From Nostoc sp. TCL240-02 (GTDB lineage: Bacteria > Cyanobacteriota > Cyanobacteriia > Cyanobacteriales > Nostocaceae), in contig NZ_CP040094.1 of the NCBI RefSeq assembly GCF_013343235.1, positions 2,852,501 to 2,916,500 on the forward strand: a stretch of 64,000 nt of DNA. Direction: 5' to 3'. Of this stretch, positions 23,657 through 32,811 are shown in pieces; position 1 is the stretch's first letter; every line of letters starts with the position of its first letter. A program made the position numbers and the translations under genes. A model generated the notes under the pieces. The model was not told the origin of the DNA. It searched no databases and worked only from the letters and a program-made list of their open reading frames with translations.

Positions 23657-25231
23657 TCACCTTCTCATGATGGTTGCCATAATCTTAAAAAAGCCGAATA
23701 CTCCATTTAAAACACCTGCTGTTTTTACTCCACCCATCATCGCTCCCATAATGCCGAGTGAAAGTGTATCGGCTCCACTCAGGTATAGATTTTTAATTGG
23801 TGTTCTAGCCCCGATCCAGGATTGATCCAGACGTTCAGGAATACAGGGAATGCCGAAGATAGCACCGCGATCGCTAGCATCAAAGTGTTCCACCGTCAGT
23901 GGAGTCGAGAGTTCGGCATACTCAATCAAATCCTGAAAGCCAGGGTAGTGGCACTCCACTAACTGAATCAGGGATTGGGTAATTTGGGCTTTCAGCTCAG
24001 TGTAGTCCGCGCCTCGCCGTCGCCAGGATTGTTCCCGCCACTGCGAAAAGAAATCATAGTCAACGTGGGCAATAATTTCTGCCGTATGCCCCTCAGATGA
24101 TGGATCTTTGAGCGATGGAAATGAGAGATAGCAGAATTTAGCGACAGGGATGGGTGGATCTTGGGCAATTGCGTCGTGGTTATAGGTCGTGTAAATCCAA
24201 TGGTTCTCACCCTGAAACCCCAGTTGCTGTGGACTCTCTTTTAACCCTAAATATACCGTTACCATACTGCTACTTTTTGGAAACGCTTGAATTTTCTGGC
24301 GCTCTGCTAGTGGGTAGTTGGGTGGAATCAGCTTCACATAAGTATTGAAGGCTCCGGCATCAGACACCACAATAGGTGCAAAGTACGTTTCTAGGTCTGC
24401 CTTGGTATGTGCTGTATCTTGGGCTTTCACTCCCACTGCTACCCCTGATTCCAACAAGATTTCTGTGACTCGGCGTTGGGTGATGACGACACCACCCTCC
24501 TGTTCAATCACGGGAATAATGGCTTGCGCGATCGCTTTTGCCCCACCCACAGGATACCAGCCGCCCTTAAAATAATGGGTAACAATCGCACCATGAATGC
24601 CAAAGCAACTTTGGGATGGCGGTAAGCCATAATCTGCCCACTGGGAAGCCAGTAATGCTTTGAGTTGGGCATCTTGAAAATGTCTGTTCAAATAATGCTG
24701 GGTCGTTTGTCTAGCAATAGCCCCAAAATGACGAACAAACCGCCTGAGTAGAGGATGCAGCAATACCGGAAATAGCTCCAACATTGAATGCGCCCCAAAC
24801 CAAAATGCCGCTTTCTGGACATCCTTAAAGTACCGCCGAATAGCTGTCTGCTCGCGAGGAAAGCGCTGGATTAGATCAGACTCAAAGCGATTGGGGTCAG
24901 AATAAACCTCAAAGGTGAAGTCCGGGTAGACAAATTTTTCAAACAGATCGGGCATCTTGTGCCAATTCAAATTGCCATTGGTGAGATAGTCAAACACAGC
25001 TTTGCCAGTGCCTCCATCTCCCATATTTCCAACATAGTGCAGCCCCACATCCCAACTAAATTTTCTCTTGCGCTCAAAGGTATGGGTGAATCCCCCAGGG
25101 GTGAAATGCTGTTCTAACACTAAAACGCTTTTGTGGTAAAGCTTAGATAGGAGCGCGGCAACCGTCAACCCACCAATTCCAGAGCCAATCACAATTGCAT
25201 CAAACCTCTGCTGTCGAGTTGTTGTTACCAT
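23657..25231 (-). CDS. CrtI/CrtISO-like FAD-dependent oxidoreductase
   Basis: A 524-residue flavoprotein of the phytoene desaturase / carotenoid isomerase / retinol saturase superfamily. The N-terminal dinucleotide fold reads AIVIGSGIGGLTVAALLSK and VLEQHFTPGGFTHTF; the C-terminal flavin motif is LYLSGADTLSLGIMGAMMGG. The start is the ATG at 25231, after GAGAGG 5 bases upstream; the 39-codon upstream extension is unlikely. It is not next to other carotenoid genes, and the substrate is unknown. The N- and C-terminal regions suggest membrane association. Confidence 0.87.
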   Translation of the reverse strand: MVTTTRQQRFDAIVIGSGIGGLTVAALLSKLYHKSVLVLEQHFTPGGFTHTFERKRKFSWDVGLHYVGNMGDGGTGKAVFDYLTNGNLNWHKMPDLFEKFVYPDFTFEVYSDPNRFESDLIQRFPREQTAIRRYFKDVQKAAFWFGAHSMLELFPVLLHPLLRRFVRHFGAIARQTTQHYLNRHFQDAQLKALLASQWADYGLPPSQSCFGIHGAIVTHYFKGGWYPVGGAKAIAQAIIPVIEQEGGVVITQRRVTEILLESGVAVGVKAQDTAHTKADLETYFAPIVVSDAGAFNTYVKLIPPNYPLAERQKIQAFPKSSSMVTVYLGLKESPQQLGFQGENHWIYTTYNHDAIAQDPPIPVAKFCYLSFPSLKDPSSEGHTAEIIAHVDYDFFSQWREQSWRRRGADYTELKAQITQSLIQLVECHYPGFQDLIEYAELSTPLTVEHFDASDRGAIFGIPCIPERLDQSWIGARTPIKNLYLSGADTLSLGIMGAMMGGVKTAGVLNGVFGFFKIMATIMRR

Positions 25232-25341
25232 AGTTCCTCTCACAAAGAATGTAGATGTTGTCGCTTTGACACTAGCCACGCATAAATCCGGATATAAGAA
25301 TAGATTTGAAAGCTTGAATCCTAGCAAAATCGTTAATCGAT

Positions 25342-25490
25342 GATGCACTCAGAGAATTCGTTAATCCGTATTATACTGTGATCGCTGGGCGTGCCAACCA
25401 TCGTTGTGAGTACTGCCAAGCTCCTAAAGTCGTTTTTCATTTTCCGTTTGAGGTGGAGGATATTATTCCAAATCAGCGATCGCAGTCGGC
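25342..25490 (+). pseudogene. HNH endonuclease N-terminal fragment
   Basis: The frame reads DALREFVNPYYTVIAGRANH then RCEYCQAPKVVFHFPFEVED IIP. This is the start of a cyanobacterial HNH protein, with the CxxC knuckle (CEYC) and the normal His of (E)HIIP replaced by Asp. The rest of the HNH motif is missing; sequence beyond about 25490 belongs to the opposite-strand antitoxin gene. Confidence 0.6.
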
Positions 25491-25496
25491 GAAATT

Positions 25497-25787
25497 TCAA
25501 CTTTGTATGTCATATTTTGTTCGCAGCTGCTCGAATGCTTCGTCTAGGGGGATACTTAAACCAAGCCCAAATTCCTCAAGACTTTTGCGAATTCCTGCGC
25601 TTGTCTCTAACAGTTCTAGCCTGTCTAGCAATTCCTGATAGCTTTGGGCATCTTGAACAACTACAGACGCTTTCCCGTTAACAGTAAGGATAATAGGTTC
25701 TTTTGTTCCCCTAAGCTTTTCCAAAAAGGCTTTAGTACCCCGTTGAAATTCTGACAGTGGGTAAATGTTACGAAGGCTGAGAGTCAT
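25497..25787 (-). CDS. Phd/YefM-family antitoxin (orphan)
   Basis: A 96-residue protein with the Phd/YefM N-terminal DNA-binding fold (IYPLSEFQRGTKAFLEKLRG then PIILTVNGKASVVVQDAQSY) and a charged C-terminal tail (SLEEFGLGLSIPLDEAFEQL) that normally wraps the toxin. No toxin gene follows on the same strand within the next few hundred bases. It is therefore an orphan, or its partner has been lost next to the HNH fragment. Confidence 0.85.
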   Translation of the reverse strand: MTLSLRNIYPLSEFQRGTKAFLEKLRGTKEPIILTVNGKASVVVQDAQSYQELLDRLELLETSAGIRKSLEEFGLGLSIPLDEAFEQLRTKYDIQS

Positions 25788-25883
25788 ATTTTCATAAAAT
25801 TAACAGATAATTTCATGTTAATTATTTGCGGCTATGTTATCAATCGCAACTAACCATTACAGCGATCGCTGAAATAACAAATG

Positions 25884-27049
25884 GGGAGCATCTCACTTTT
25901 TAAAGTGGCTCAAACTGACAATAATCCATTGAGGTAAGCACAGCGATGGGCTAGGACTTGAGGCACATTTTCTCGTTTCCATTGTGCCCCGGAAATTTTT
26001 GTTCGACGGTCAACCTGTTTAACGGCAGATTCAACTGAACCTGAACCAATTGAACAAATTTCTTCAGCTTGATAATATTCGTAGTTGATAATGCGATTGC
26101 GATGCTTATCAAGATAACGGCAAAAGTTTTGTACTTGTTTGCCTTTACAATCTGTAAATAAGGCAATAGTAGCCTCAACTTGGCCTTTCCATAGTAGATT
26201 TTGTGCTTGTTTCAAGCGTTTTTGTGAACCCCCAACTTTGTGGAGGTTTTCTATTAAATGGAACCAATCAAGTATTTCTCGACGTTGTGCATCAGGTGCT
26301 AATTGGTCAATTATATTCCAAATGCCGTCATGTCCATCACCAATACAAGTGAGTGGGCTAGCCAGTGGTTGGTCATTAACCCAATCAATCACAATCTGAT
26401 TATTCTGAAATGAAGTTCCCAAGATTCCGAGATGATGTAAGCTAATTGCTTTATAGCCAAGCCATGCACATATTTGACCTTTAGGAGTTCGGACACGGAT
26501 GTTTCCACCATCGACGCTTAATTCTTCAATTGTCTGTTCTGGTGTTGGCAACTCAAAATTCTGGCGATGCACTAATCTCTGTTGACTGCTGTGAGAAACC
26601 TCTATGCCCGTAAAATACTTGATGTCTGATGCCGCATCTTCATAGCTGACATTCGCACTTACCCTCAAACAACAAGTTTCTAGATATGGACTCAGTTGAG
26701 TACTTGGTGCGACTTCTAATTCAATGGCTTGTTTGCTCGTTATTGCTAACTCTCCAAGAATGCTTTTGAGCCGTCGTTGGTATCCTGCGGTTGTCCCTGT
26801 AATCGTTTCGATAAAAAAACCCCTACTTCTGGCATAACATGCTTCTGCATTTGACTCCGCACTGCTTCTTCAATTGCTGCAAGATTTGTGAGCTTTTCTT
26901 TTGACGTATCTTCATACAATATTTTAGCAATCGCCTGAATATGTTTTTGAAGAGCTTGCTTTTGTTCTGGGGTCATCGGTAAGTAAATACACTCGTCTTA
27001 CCTATCCTGACTGATTTTCGTCTTCTTTGCAAAAAACTGGGATGCTCCC
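25884..27049 (-). mobile_element. ISKra4-family insertion sequence with 9-bp target duplication
   Basis: The ends are inverted: GGGAGCATCTCACTTTTT at the left and, reading inward from the right, GGGAGCATCCCAGTTTTTT. The direct repeat TAACAAATG flanks both sides (25875-25883 and 27050-27058). The element is 1166 bp. It inserted into a locus that already contained the duplicated word GTCGCTGAAATAACAAATG. Confidence 0.85.
25910..26976 (-). pseudogene. ISKra4-family transposase, frameshifted
   Basis: The N-terminal part (26746-26976) starts MTPEQKQALQKHIQAIAKIL. The catalytic part (25910 to about 26770) contains SVDGGNIRVRTPKG, CIGDGHDGIWNIIDQLAP and the acidic ending CSIGSGSVESAVKQVDRR. The two are in different frames, joined at a T7 run where T8 would restore one reading frame of about 355 residues. 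This could be a real mutation, programmed slippage or a sequence error. Confidence 0.8.
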
Positions 27050-27096
27050 TAACAAATGGAGTCGCTGAAATAACAAATGCGACCGATGATATAGCA

Positions 27097-27172
27097 CAAT
27101 ACGGTTTAGGTAAGCCCTTTTTTCTCCCCCTGCTTATCTCAATCGATAAATTTCCTTAACTGAACCGTATTG
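27097..27172. repeat. Hairpin/MITE-like repeat downstream of the vup operon
   Basis: Inverted arms CAATACGGTT (27097-27106) and AACCGTATTG (27163-27172) enclose a TTTTTTCTCCCCCTGCTTAT segment. It lies just after the end of the transporter operon and could serve as its transcript end. Confidence 0.6.
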
Positions 27173-27203
27173 GGTTATCGGAGGGTCATTAACGCCATTT
27201 TTT

Positions 27204-28286
27204 CTAAACAAAATGTGCATCTTTAGGATTGAATGCTAGTTTAATTAGCTCATGGGGATATACATTGCCAAATATATGATTCCGAGGCACCCTGGCGATT
27301 AAAGTTTGTTCTCCCACCTTAACCCAAATACTACAAATACCAATACCATTTAAAACCCGTTCTACTAGCCCTTCAATAATTACCGAACACAGTTTGTGTC
27401 GCATTGAAGAACTTGCATCGTAAAGATTGAAAGTATCGCCAGATAAACAACATGTAGTAATTGGCTTGGTGATTTCCCCAGGATATAAAAACTCTATCCC
27501 GTTTGCAAGTTTGATAAAATTTCCACGGCTACTCCGTTCTACATGGCACGGAATAATATTATCTATCCCTACCAGTCTGGCAAGCTGCTCGTTAGCTGGT
27601 CGGCGGATGATAGTTTCCAAGTTATCATCCTGGACAATACAACCGTCAAATAAAGCGATCGCGCGATCGGCAAAATGCAGTATATCTGTAAAATTATGAC
27701 TGACTAATATAACTGCCGATCCCCTCGCTTGCGCCCATTGTCTAATTTTCTCAATCATCTGGGGACGTATTCCCACATCTAAAGAGGCAGAAGGCTCATC
27801 CAAAAGCAGCAATTCGGAATCAGCAACTAAACCACAGGCAATACAAACTCGTTTCGCTTCACCACCAGACAGAGAACGAGCTGACTGATTTGCTAAGTAT
27901 TCACAGCCAAAAGTTGCAAGTGCGGTATGTACCCTTTGCTTAATCTTGTGTGTTGGTGTGCCGCGAAACTTTAATACCTTGGCAACATTATTAAAAACAG
28001 TGTCATCCAGTAGTAAGGTTTCCTGAAAGACCAAAGCCGAACGACGACGCAACAATGTTTTATTGGTATTATGGACATCCTGGCCAAATAATTGCATCTC
28101 ACCACGGTAAGGTTGCAAGAGATTGATTGTTCTTAACAAAGTGCTTTTACCAGTGCCATTGGGGCCAATCACAGCAACTAGTTCCCCTGGACGGACTGTA
28201 AAATTGTTAATTGACAGGATATTCTTACGTGTTTTGCTATCGACGCTCACCTGTCGCATATTCAGGACATATTCGTTAGTACTCAT
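27204..28286 (-). CDS. vupC: Vanadate/tungstate-type ABC transporter ATP-binding protein
   Basis: The 360-residue ATPase energises oxyanion import. It has Walker A GPNGTGKST (41-49), signature LSGGEAKRV (139-147), Walker B LLLLDEPSASLD (159-170) and a switch His in VILVSHNF. A C-terminal extension (about 245-360) resembles the TOBE/molybdate-binding-like regulatory domain of Mo/W transporters. It overlaps the permease gene by 4 bp. Assigned as VupC because the operon is TupABC-like and lies 7 kb from vnfDGKEN, as for Anabaena variabilis vupABC; tungstate or molybdate remain alternatives. Confidence 0.85.
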   Translation of the reverse strand: MSTNEYVLNMRQVSVDSKTRKNILSINNFTVRPGELVAVIGPNGTGKSTLLRTINLLQPYRGEMQLFGQDVHNTNKTLLRRRSALVFQETLLLDDTVFNNVAKVLKFRGTPTHKIKQRVHTALATFGCEYLANQSARSLSGGEAKRVCIACGLVADSELLLLDEPSASLDVGIRPQMIEKIRQWAQARGSAVILVSHNFTDILHFADRAIALFDGCIVQDDNLETIIRRPANEQLARLVGIDNIIPCHVERSSRGNFIKLANGIEFLYPGEITKPITTCCLSGDTFNLYDASSSMRHKLCSVIIEGLVERVLNGIGICSIWVKVGEQTLIARVPRNHIFGNVYPHELIKLAFNPKDAHFV

Positions 28287-29020
28287 AGAATTTTCTTGTC
28301 ATGCTGTAGGATAGTCAGCAACACGATTACGGTGTATGTGATGATGAGGAGGATGTATGCGATCGCCATAGCCACATCGTAATTTCCTTTCCCTACTTCC
28401 AAAACGATCGCTGTAGTCAGGACTCTTGTCTGCCCCTTAATATTGCCGCCCACCATCATGGATGCACCAACTTCCGAGATGACGCGACCAAAACCAGCCA
28501 TGATTGCAGCCATTAACCCTAACCGTGCTTCCTTGATTAGCAACCAGTTGACTTGCCACTGTGTCGCCCCCATTGATAACAGTCGCCAGCGTAGTTTCGG
28601 ATTAATACTGATAATTGCCGCAAAACTGAAGCCAGCAACAATTGGAAAAGCAATGATGGTTTGGGCGACGATCATAGCTATAGGTGTATAAATTAAATCC
28701 AGATTTCCCAATGGGCCAGATCGCCACAAAAACATACTGATGAATAAACCGACTACGACGGGTGGTAATCCCATACCGAAGTTAATCAAACTAGTCAGAG
28801 TTTGCTTGCCGATGAAATCCACTAATGCTAGCCACAGTCCTAATGGTAGTCCCAGTAAAACGCTAATGGCTGTAGCTGTTCCAGATACAAACAATGTCAT
28901 CGTCATGACTTGGAAAACGTCACTATCGCCACTGCTTAATAGCTCAAAAGCTTTGAAAGCTCCTTCGATGATTGTATTCACAAATACAAATCTCTTAAAA
29001 AATTGGGAAAGAATACTCAA
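28283..29020 (-). CDS. vupB: Vanadate/tungstate-type ABC transporter permease
   Basis: A 245-residue inner-membrane permease of the TupB/ModB type, with about five to six hydrophobic helices. The cytoplasmic coupling loop reads GFGRVISEVGASMMVGGNIKG, next to the EAA-like region. The VMTMTLFVSGTATAISVLLG segment starts the BPD_transp_1 domain. It lies between the binding-protein and ATPase genes on the same strand, overlapping the latter by 4 bp. Confidence 0.87.
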   Translation of the reverse strand: MSILSQFFKRFVFVNTIIEGAFKAFELLSSGDSDVFQVMTMTLFVSGTATAISVLLGLPLGLWLALVDFIGKQTLTSLINFGMGLPPVVVGLFISMFLWRSGPLGNLDLIYTPIAMIVAQTIIAFPIVAGFSFAAIISINPKLRWRLLSMGATQWQVNWLLIKEARLGLMAAIMAGFGRVISEVGASMMVGGNIKGQTRVLTTAIVLEVGKGNYDVAMAIAYILLIITYTVIVLLTILQHDKKIL

Positions 29021-29064
29021 ATATGCAGTAAAGCAACTCTTAACGAGCTGATACTCAAGTTTCT

Positions 29065-29946
29065 TTAAAAGCCATAATCTTTTTCCGTTTTACCGGCATC
29101 AACATAAAATAGCGGTTGTTTGAACTCTTTTTTCCCGTGGGCTGCAATTATTGTCTGTCCTTCAGGAGATAAGACAAAATTAATAAACGCTTTAGCTCCT
29201 GCACTATTGACTCTGGGGTACTTCTTAGAATTTACCTCCATCACATGGTAAAGATTTAACAGTTTCTTATCTCCTTGCACCAGTACAGGCAAAGACAGAT
29301 TTTTCTGCTGAAATATATAGGTTGCTCGATCTGCTAAGGTATATCCCAGTTTTTGATTAGCAATTTGCAAAGTTTCCCCCATCCCTGAACCTGTTTGCTG
29401 ATACCAAGCGCCAGATGGTGTGATGTTTGCCTGTTTCCATAAATCTTTTTCTAGTTTGTTAGTACCTGAGTCATCACCCCGCGATACAAACAATGCTTGA
29501 TTTTTGGCAATCAGACTGAATGCTTCCACAGCATTCTTTTTCCCTCTAATCTTTGCTTTGTCTGCATCTGGCCCGACAATCACAAAGTCATTGTGCATTA
29601 CCAAGTGGCGATTAATCACCGCACCACCCTCCAAAACTTTGCGTTCGGCTTTCGGTGAATTGACGAATAGCGCGTCAACTTCACCTTTTTCAGCCAGAGC
29701 CAAAGCCTGTCCGGTGCCGACTGCAACCTTTTTCAGCCTATATCCTGTTTTCTTTTCAATCGCCGGAACTAAATCATCTAGCAGCCCACTATCCTCAATA
29801 CTGGTTGTCATCGCCACAATGACATTTCTACTTCCTGAAGACTGTCCAAAAGTTGGCTCTTGGTTGAATATACTACCAAAGCTGATGCAAAGAATCGCCA
29901 CGAGAATTACCAAATACCCATGACGCAAAGCTCGATGATTGATCAT
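29065..29946 (-). CDS. vupA: Vanadate/tungstate-type periplasmic binding protein
   Basis: A 293-residue TupA-like binding protein. After a signal peptide (hydrophobic stretch YLVILVAILCISFGSIF) comes the oxyanion-binding signature AMTTSIEDSGLLDDLVPAIE then GYRLKKVAVGTGQALALAEK, as in tungstate-binding TupA. FVSRGDDSGTNKLEKDLW is the second ligand loop. TupA-like proteins that serve vanadium are called VupA in Anabaena variabilis; the choice of V over W rests on the nearby vnf operon. First gene of the operon. Confidence 0.88.
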   Translation of the reverse strand: MINHRALRHGYLVILVAILCISFGSIFNQEPTFGQSSGSRNVIVAMTTSIEDSGLLDDLVPAIEKKTGYRLKKVAVGTGQALALAEKGEVDALFVNSPKAERKVLEGGAVINRHLVMHNDFVIVGPDADKAKIRGKKNAVEAFSLIAKNQALFVSRGDDSGTNKLEKDLWKQANITPSGAWYQQTGSGMGETLQIANQKLGYTLADRATYIFQQKNLSLPVLVQGDKKLLNLYHVMEVNSKKYPRVNSAGAKAFINFVLSPEGQTIIAAHGKKEFKQPLFYVDAGKTEKDYGF

Positions 29947-30118
29947 TGCACTCTCCTAGCAATCTGTACGCCAATATTCTTTACTATGGCAAGCAAAGCT
30001 TACATTGAGGAGTATAGGCAAGATTGATTAGGAAAGCAACTATATTTATGTTGTTTTCCAGACAATTTTGATGATGAGAAGATTCCTGACAAGATGCTGA
30101 CATCTTAGTTTTTACCCA

Positions 30119-30210
30119 GCATGGCATTTCTTTAGAAGAACTTGACAGAAGTCCTGGTATAGCTTTAGATTGCTTTGTTTCAGTCATTGTGATGTAGTTT
30201 AGAGATATTT
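30119..30210. repeat. Duplicated segment, copy of 54971-55062
   Basis: The ~90-bp block starting GCATGGCATTTCTTTAGAAG and running to TTTAGAGATATTTG is nearly identical to the block at 54.97 kb. A short open stretch (GISLEELDRSPGIALD) is shared by both; no family recognised. Here it joins directly to the copied ctaD downstream region at ATATTTG. Confidence 0.75.
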
Positions 30211-30283
30211 GATCGCGTAATACCTCACCTCAAACTCTCTGCGTTCCTCTGCCTCTCTGCGTGAGGTTAATTCTTTCATTCAG

Positions 30284-30507
30284 CTAATGCTCGGCTACCA
30301 ATGGTTCAGATTTACCGTAGCCGTAGGGTTCACTTACAACAACTGGAATTTCCTCAAAGTTCTCGACAGGAGGTGGTGAAGCAACTAACCACTCCAGTCC
30401 AATTGCTCGCCAAGGATTCTTCGATGCTTGTTCGCCATGTATCCAAGAACCAATCATATTCAGAATGAAGGGTAAAGTGGATACACCTAGCAGAAATCCT
30501 CCGATAC
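30284..30507 (-). pseudogene. ctaD: Duplicated 3' end of cytochrome oxidase subunit I gene
   Basis: It encodes the last ~75 residues of the ctaD product at 58.4 kb (SIGGFLLGVSTLPFILNMIG ... SEPLVAEH) with one substitution (QASKN for QAPKN). The bases downstream of the stop (GCGTAATACCTCACC...) are copied too. Homology ends near 30507, where the sequence switches to amidase on the other strand. No start or promoter, so it is a dead duplicate. Confidence 0.9.
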
Positions 30508-31079
30508 TTGCCAAACTCGGTGCTATTGTCGAAGAAGTCGATCCTGGTTTTGCCAATCCTCGGAGTATCTTCCAAACCTTCTGGAAAGCTGGTGCAGCTA
30601 AGCTACTGCGTGGTTTTAGTCCAGAACAACAAGCTGTGATTAAAGAAGGCTTGCAGGCTAATGCCAAAGAAGGCGATGCCTTCGGCGGGCTACGCCAACG
30701 CATTACACTAACAGAATACCTCAGTACCCAAGATGCTCGTGAAGTTTTAGGAAGACATCTGCAACGCTTTCACCTCAACTATGATTTGCTGATTACTCCC
30801 ACTTTACCTGTAGTTGCTTTTCCCGTCGGACAAAACAGACCCCTGTCATATATTGACCATCTGGAACGAGATTGGTCACCTTTTGCTTACCCTTTTAATC
30901 TCACACAACAACCTGCTGCATCTATACCTTGCGGCTTTACCAAAAACGGCTTGCCTGTAGGTATACAAACTGTTGCTGCCAAGTACAGAGATTTACTAGT
31001 ATTGCAAGCAGCTAAAGCTTATGAAACTGTTTCTCCTTTCATTATGCCTTTGGAAGTGAACACAAATCTTTCCCAGTAA
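30508..31079 (+). pseudogene. Amidase (GatA/AtzF family), C-terminal fragment
   Basis: It reads AKLGAIVEEVDPGFANPRSI through LLITPTLPVVAFPVGQNRP and PCGFTKNGLPVGIQTVAAK, typical of the last third of amidase-signature enzymes. The glycine/serine-rich catalytic core (Ser-cisSer-Lys) is missing, so it is inactive. Residues EGDAFGGLRQRI appear to come from a dispersed Nostoc repeat inserted in frame (about 30670-30705). Confidence 0.8.
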
Positions 31080-31106
31080 TTTCAGATGTACTATAAAGAA
31101 AAAACG

Positions 31107-31526
31107 ATGACTGAACTTATCACAGGAGGGTGTCTTTGCGGCTATGTGCGATATGAGTATAAGGGAGAACTAGAAGCCGCGAACTATTGCCATTGTCGAG
31201 ATTGTAGAAAGACCACGGGTAGTGCTTTCAATATTGGAATTCGCCTACAATCAGCCGCGCTGCATATCGTAACAGGTGAAGTTAAAAGTTATACGAAAAA
31301 TGGAGACAGTGGTAACAGCATCAGTCGTGAATTCTGCCCAGAATGCGGTTCACCCCTGTTTACGAGAGCGCCAGCAAAGCCCCAATTTGTCTGGCTGAAA
31401 GCAGGAAGTCTGGACAATCCCCAGTTGGTTAAGCCGATGCATCAAATATGGACTGATTCCGCAGTCCCTTGGGCTTATATTGATCCTAAACTACCTGGTT
31501 TTTCCCGAAATCGCCATAGTGTATGA
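31107..31526 (+). CDS. GFA/CENP-V family zinc protein
   Basis: A 139-residue protein of the glutathione-dependent formaldehyde-activating enzyme-like fold. Zinc-binding cysteines are visible: GGCLCGYVRYEY, NYCHCRDCRKTTGSAF and EFCPECGSPLF. The family is broad and most members are not formaldehyde-activating, so no substrate is claimed. The ATG at 31107 is preferred because homologues start just before the ITGGCLCG motif; an ATG seven codons upstream is possible. Confidence 0.85.
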   Translation: MTELITGGCLCGYVRYEYKGELEAANYCHCRDCRKTTGSAFNIGIRLQSAALHIVTGEVKSYTKNGDSGNSISREFCPECGSPLFTRAPAKPQFVWLKAGSLDNPQLVKPMHQIWTDSAVPWAYIDPKLPGFSRNRHSV

Positions 31527-31569
31527 CTGTGTTAGTCTGATGCAGAGAAACTGAATCGTAATTGGTAAT

Positions 31570-32001
31570 TCATCCCTGTAATAAATATTTTTGAAGAAAA
31601 GCATTCACTTTATCGGCACATAACCCGACATGAACTGTTTTTCCTGCTTGTTTAAGAATATCTAATCCTTTACCCTTATTGCGAGGCTCTGGATCAACTA
31701 TCGAGACATATATTTCTTGAATGCGGGGGTCTTTAGCGATCGCCAAAGCACAAGAGGGTGTACGTCCTTGAAAAGAACAAGGTTCAAGAGTAACGTAGAT
31801 TTGCAAAAACTGTAAATCTTGACCTTGAATGTGGGTTAGTGCATCAGCCTCTGCATGATGTTTTCCAGGTGAATGCGTATATCCTACCGCTACTATCTGA
31901 CCAGAATGGACTATTACACAACCTACTGGTGGGTTAGGTAAGCATTCTGGTAAAGCTTTTCTGCTTTGAGCTAAAGCAGCCAGCATAAATTTATCGTCCA
32001 T
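31570..32001 (-). CDS. RibD-type pyrimidine deaminase domain protein
   Basis: A 143-residue stand-alone zinc deaminase. It has the HAE motif (GKHHAEADALTHI) and the PCxxxxxxxxC motif in LEPCSFQGRTPSCALAI, with PNPPVGCVIV typical of the RibD deaminase rather than the cytidine/tRNA type. RibD deaminates the pyrimidine intermediate of riboflavin synthesis; the usual C-terminal reductase domain is absent. It may be a diverged or dedicated deaminase. Convergent with the GFA gene. Confidence 0.85.
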   Translation of the reverse strand: MDDKFMLAALAQSRKALPECLPNPPVGCVIVHSGQIVAVGYTHSPGKHHAEADALTHIQGQDLQFLQIYVTLEPCSFQGRTPSCALAIAKDPRIQEIYVSIVDPEPRNKGKGLDILKQAGKTVHVGLCADKVNAFLQKYLLQG

Positions 32002-32811
32002 ATTCTTGAATTTTTAAACCTGATAAAAAGCTAGTGAGTCAATATTTTTTTAATACCTCGTTGTGGGGAATGCCTTCTGGTGTGTCCACTACGCGGATGG
32101 TTGACTTAGTTTACACCTGTGGGGTTAATGCTGAGCACTGAGTGAAAAATACTAGTGCTTTCTCCCTAGCCCAAGAGTCTCTTTTTCATACGTTATTGGT
32201 GTACGCAGTTTGTGACAGCTACTTTATTTAGGATGCGATTACTCAAGCATCTTATACCAACGTTTCATGGCTCCTAGATAATTTGCTATATCTAATATTT
32301 GATAAACAAAGTTGTGTTTCTCAATACATATTTTTTTGTATGTATTGTGTAAACTCTATCTTTAATGTCTAATAATAGGTGAATGCCTAAATGACAAACA
32401 CAATTATCTCAAAGCTTTGCAGAAAAACAATTTTATAACTCTGCAATCCACCTGTTTTTTGGGCGTATGTCAGCGGTTAAAAGCTTAATGCTTTCGTCTT
32501 CTGAATACTTCATTTATCGGCTATTCATCGGGGTTTGACCAAAATGTATCAGGCTCCTAATGATGAATATATGAGTTTCAATTAGTTAGTAATTAACTAA
32601 ACTTAATAGTAGCCGCAGTTAATATAACTGACATTTCTTGAAAATGGATTAGCGACACACACCATTTATTCGCTAATCTCTACAAGTTCTACATTCCATA
32701 AATTCAAGATAGTTCAAATTGAATCTCCACTAATACTACTGGCATATCAAGCCAGATGAACGAGAAACATCCTCTTCATCCTCCTTACTCCTATTTCTCA
32801 ACGCTATCAAT
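32002..32811. other. 810-bp AT-rich spacer without supported gene
   Basis: Near its left end the minus strand (32039-32101) reads TIRVVDTPEGIPHNEVLKKY followed by a stop, which looks like the tail of a lost gene I cannot identify. The rest is AT-rich, without repeats or long frames, and leads into a monooxygenase gene; it probably contains that gene's promoter. Confidence 0.5.

Noticed and set aside
29984..30187. 67-codon minus-strand frame upstream of vupA
   Set aside because: It crosses the boundary of a duplicated segment, and its partner copy at 55 kb does not keep the frame.
30465..30507. Amidase frame starting at an ATG inside the ctaD copy
   Set aside because: That ATG lies in antisense ctaD sequence; it is not a genuine amidase start and only arises from the junction.
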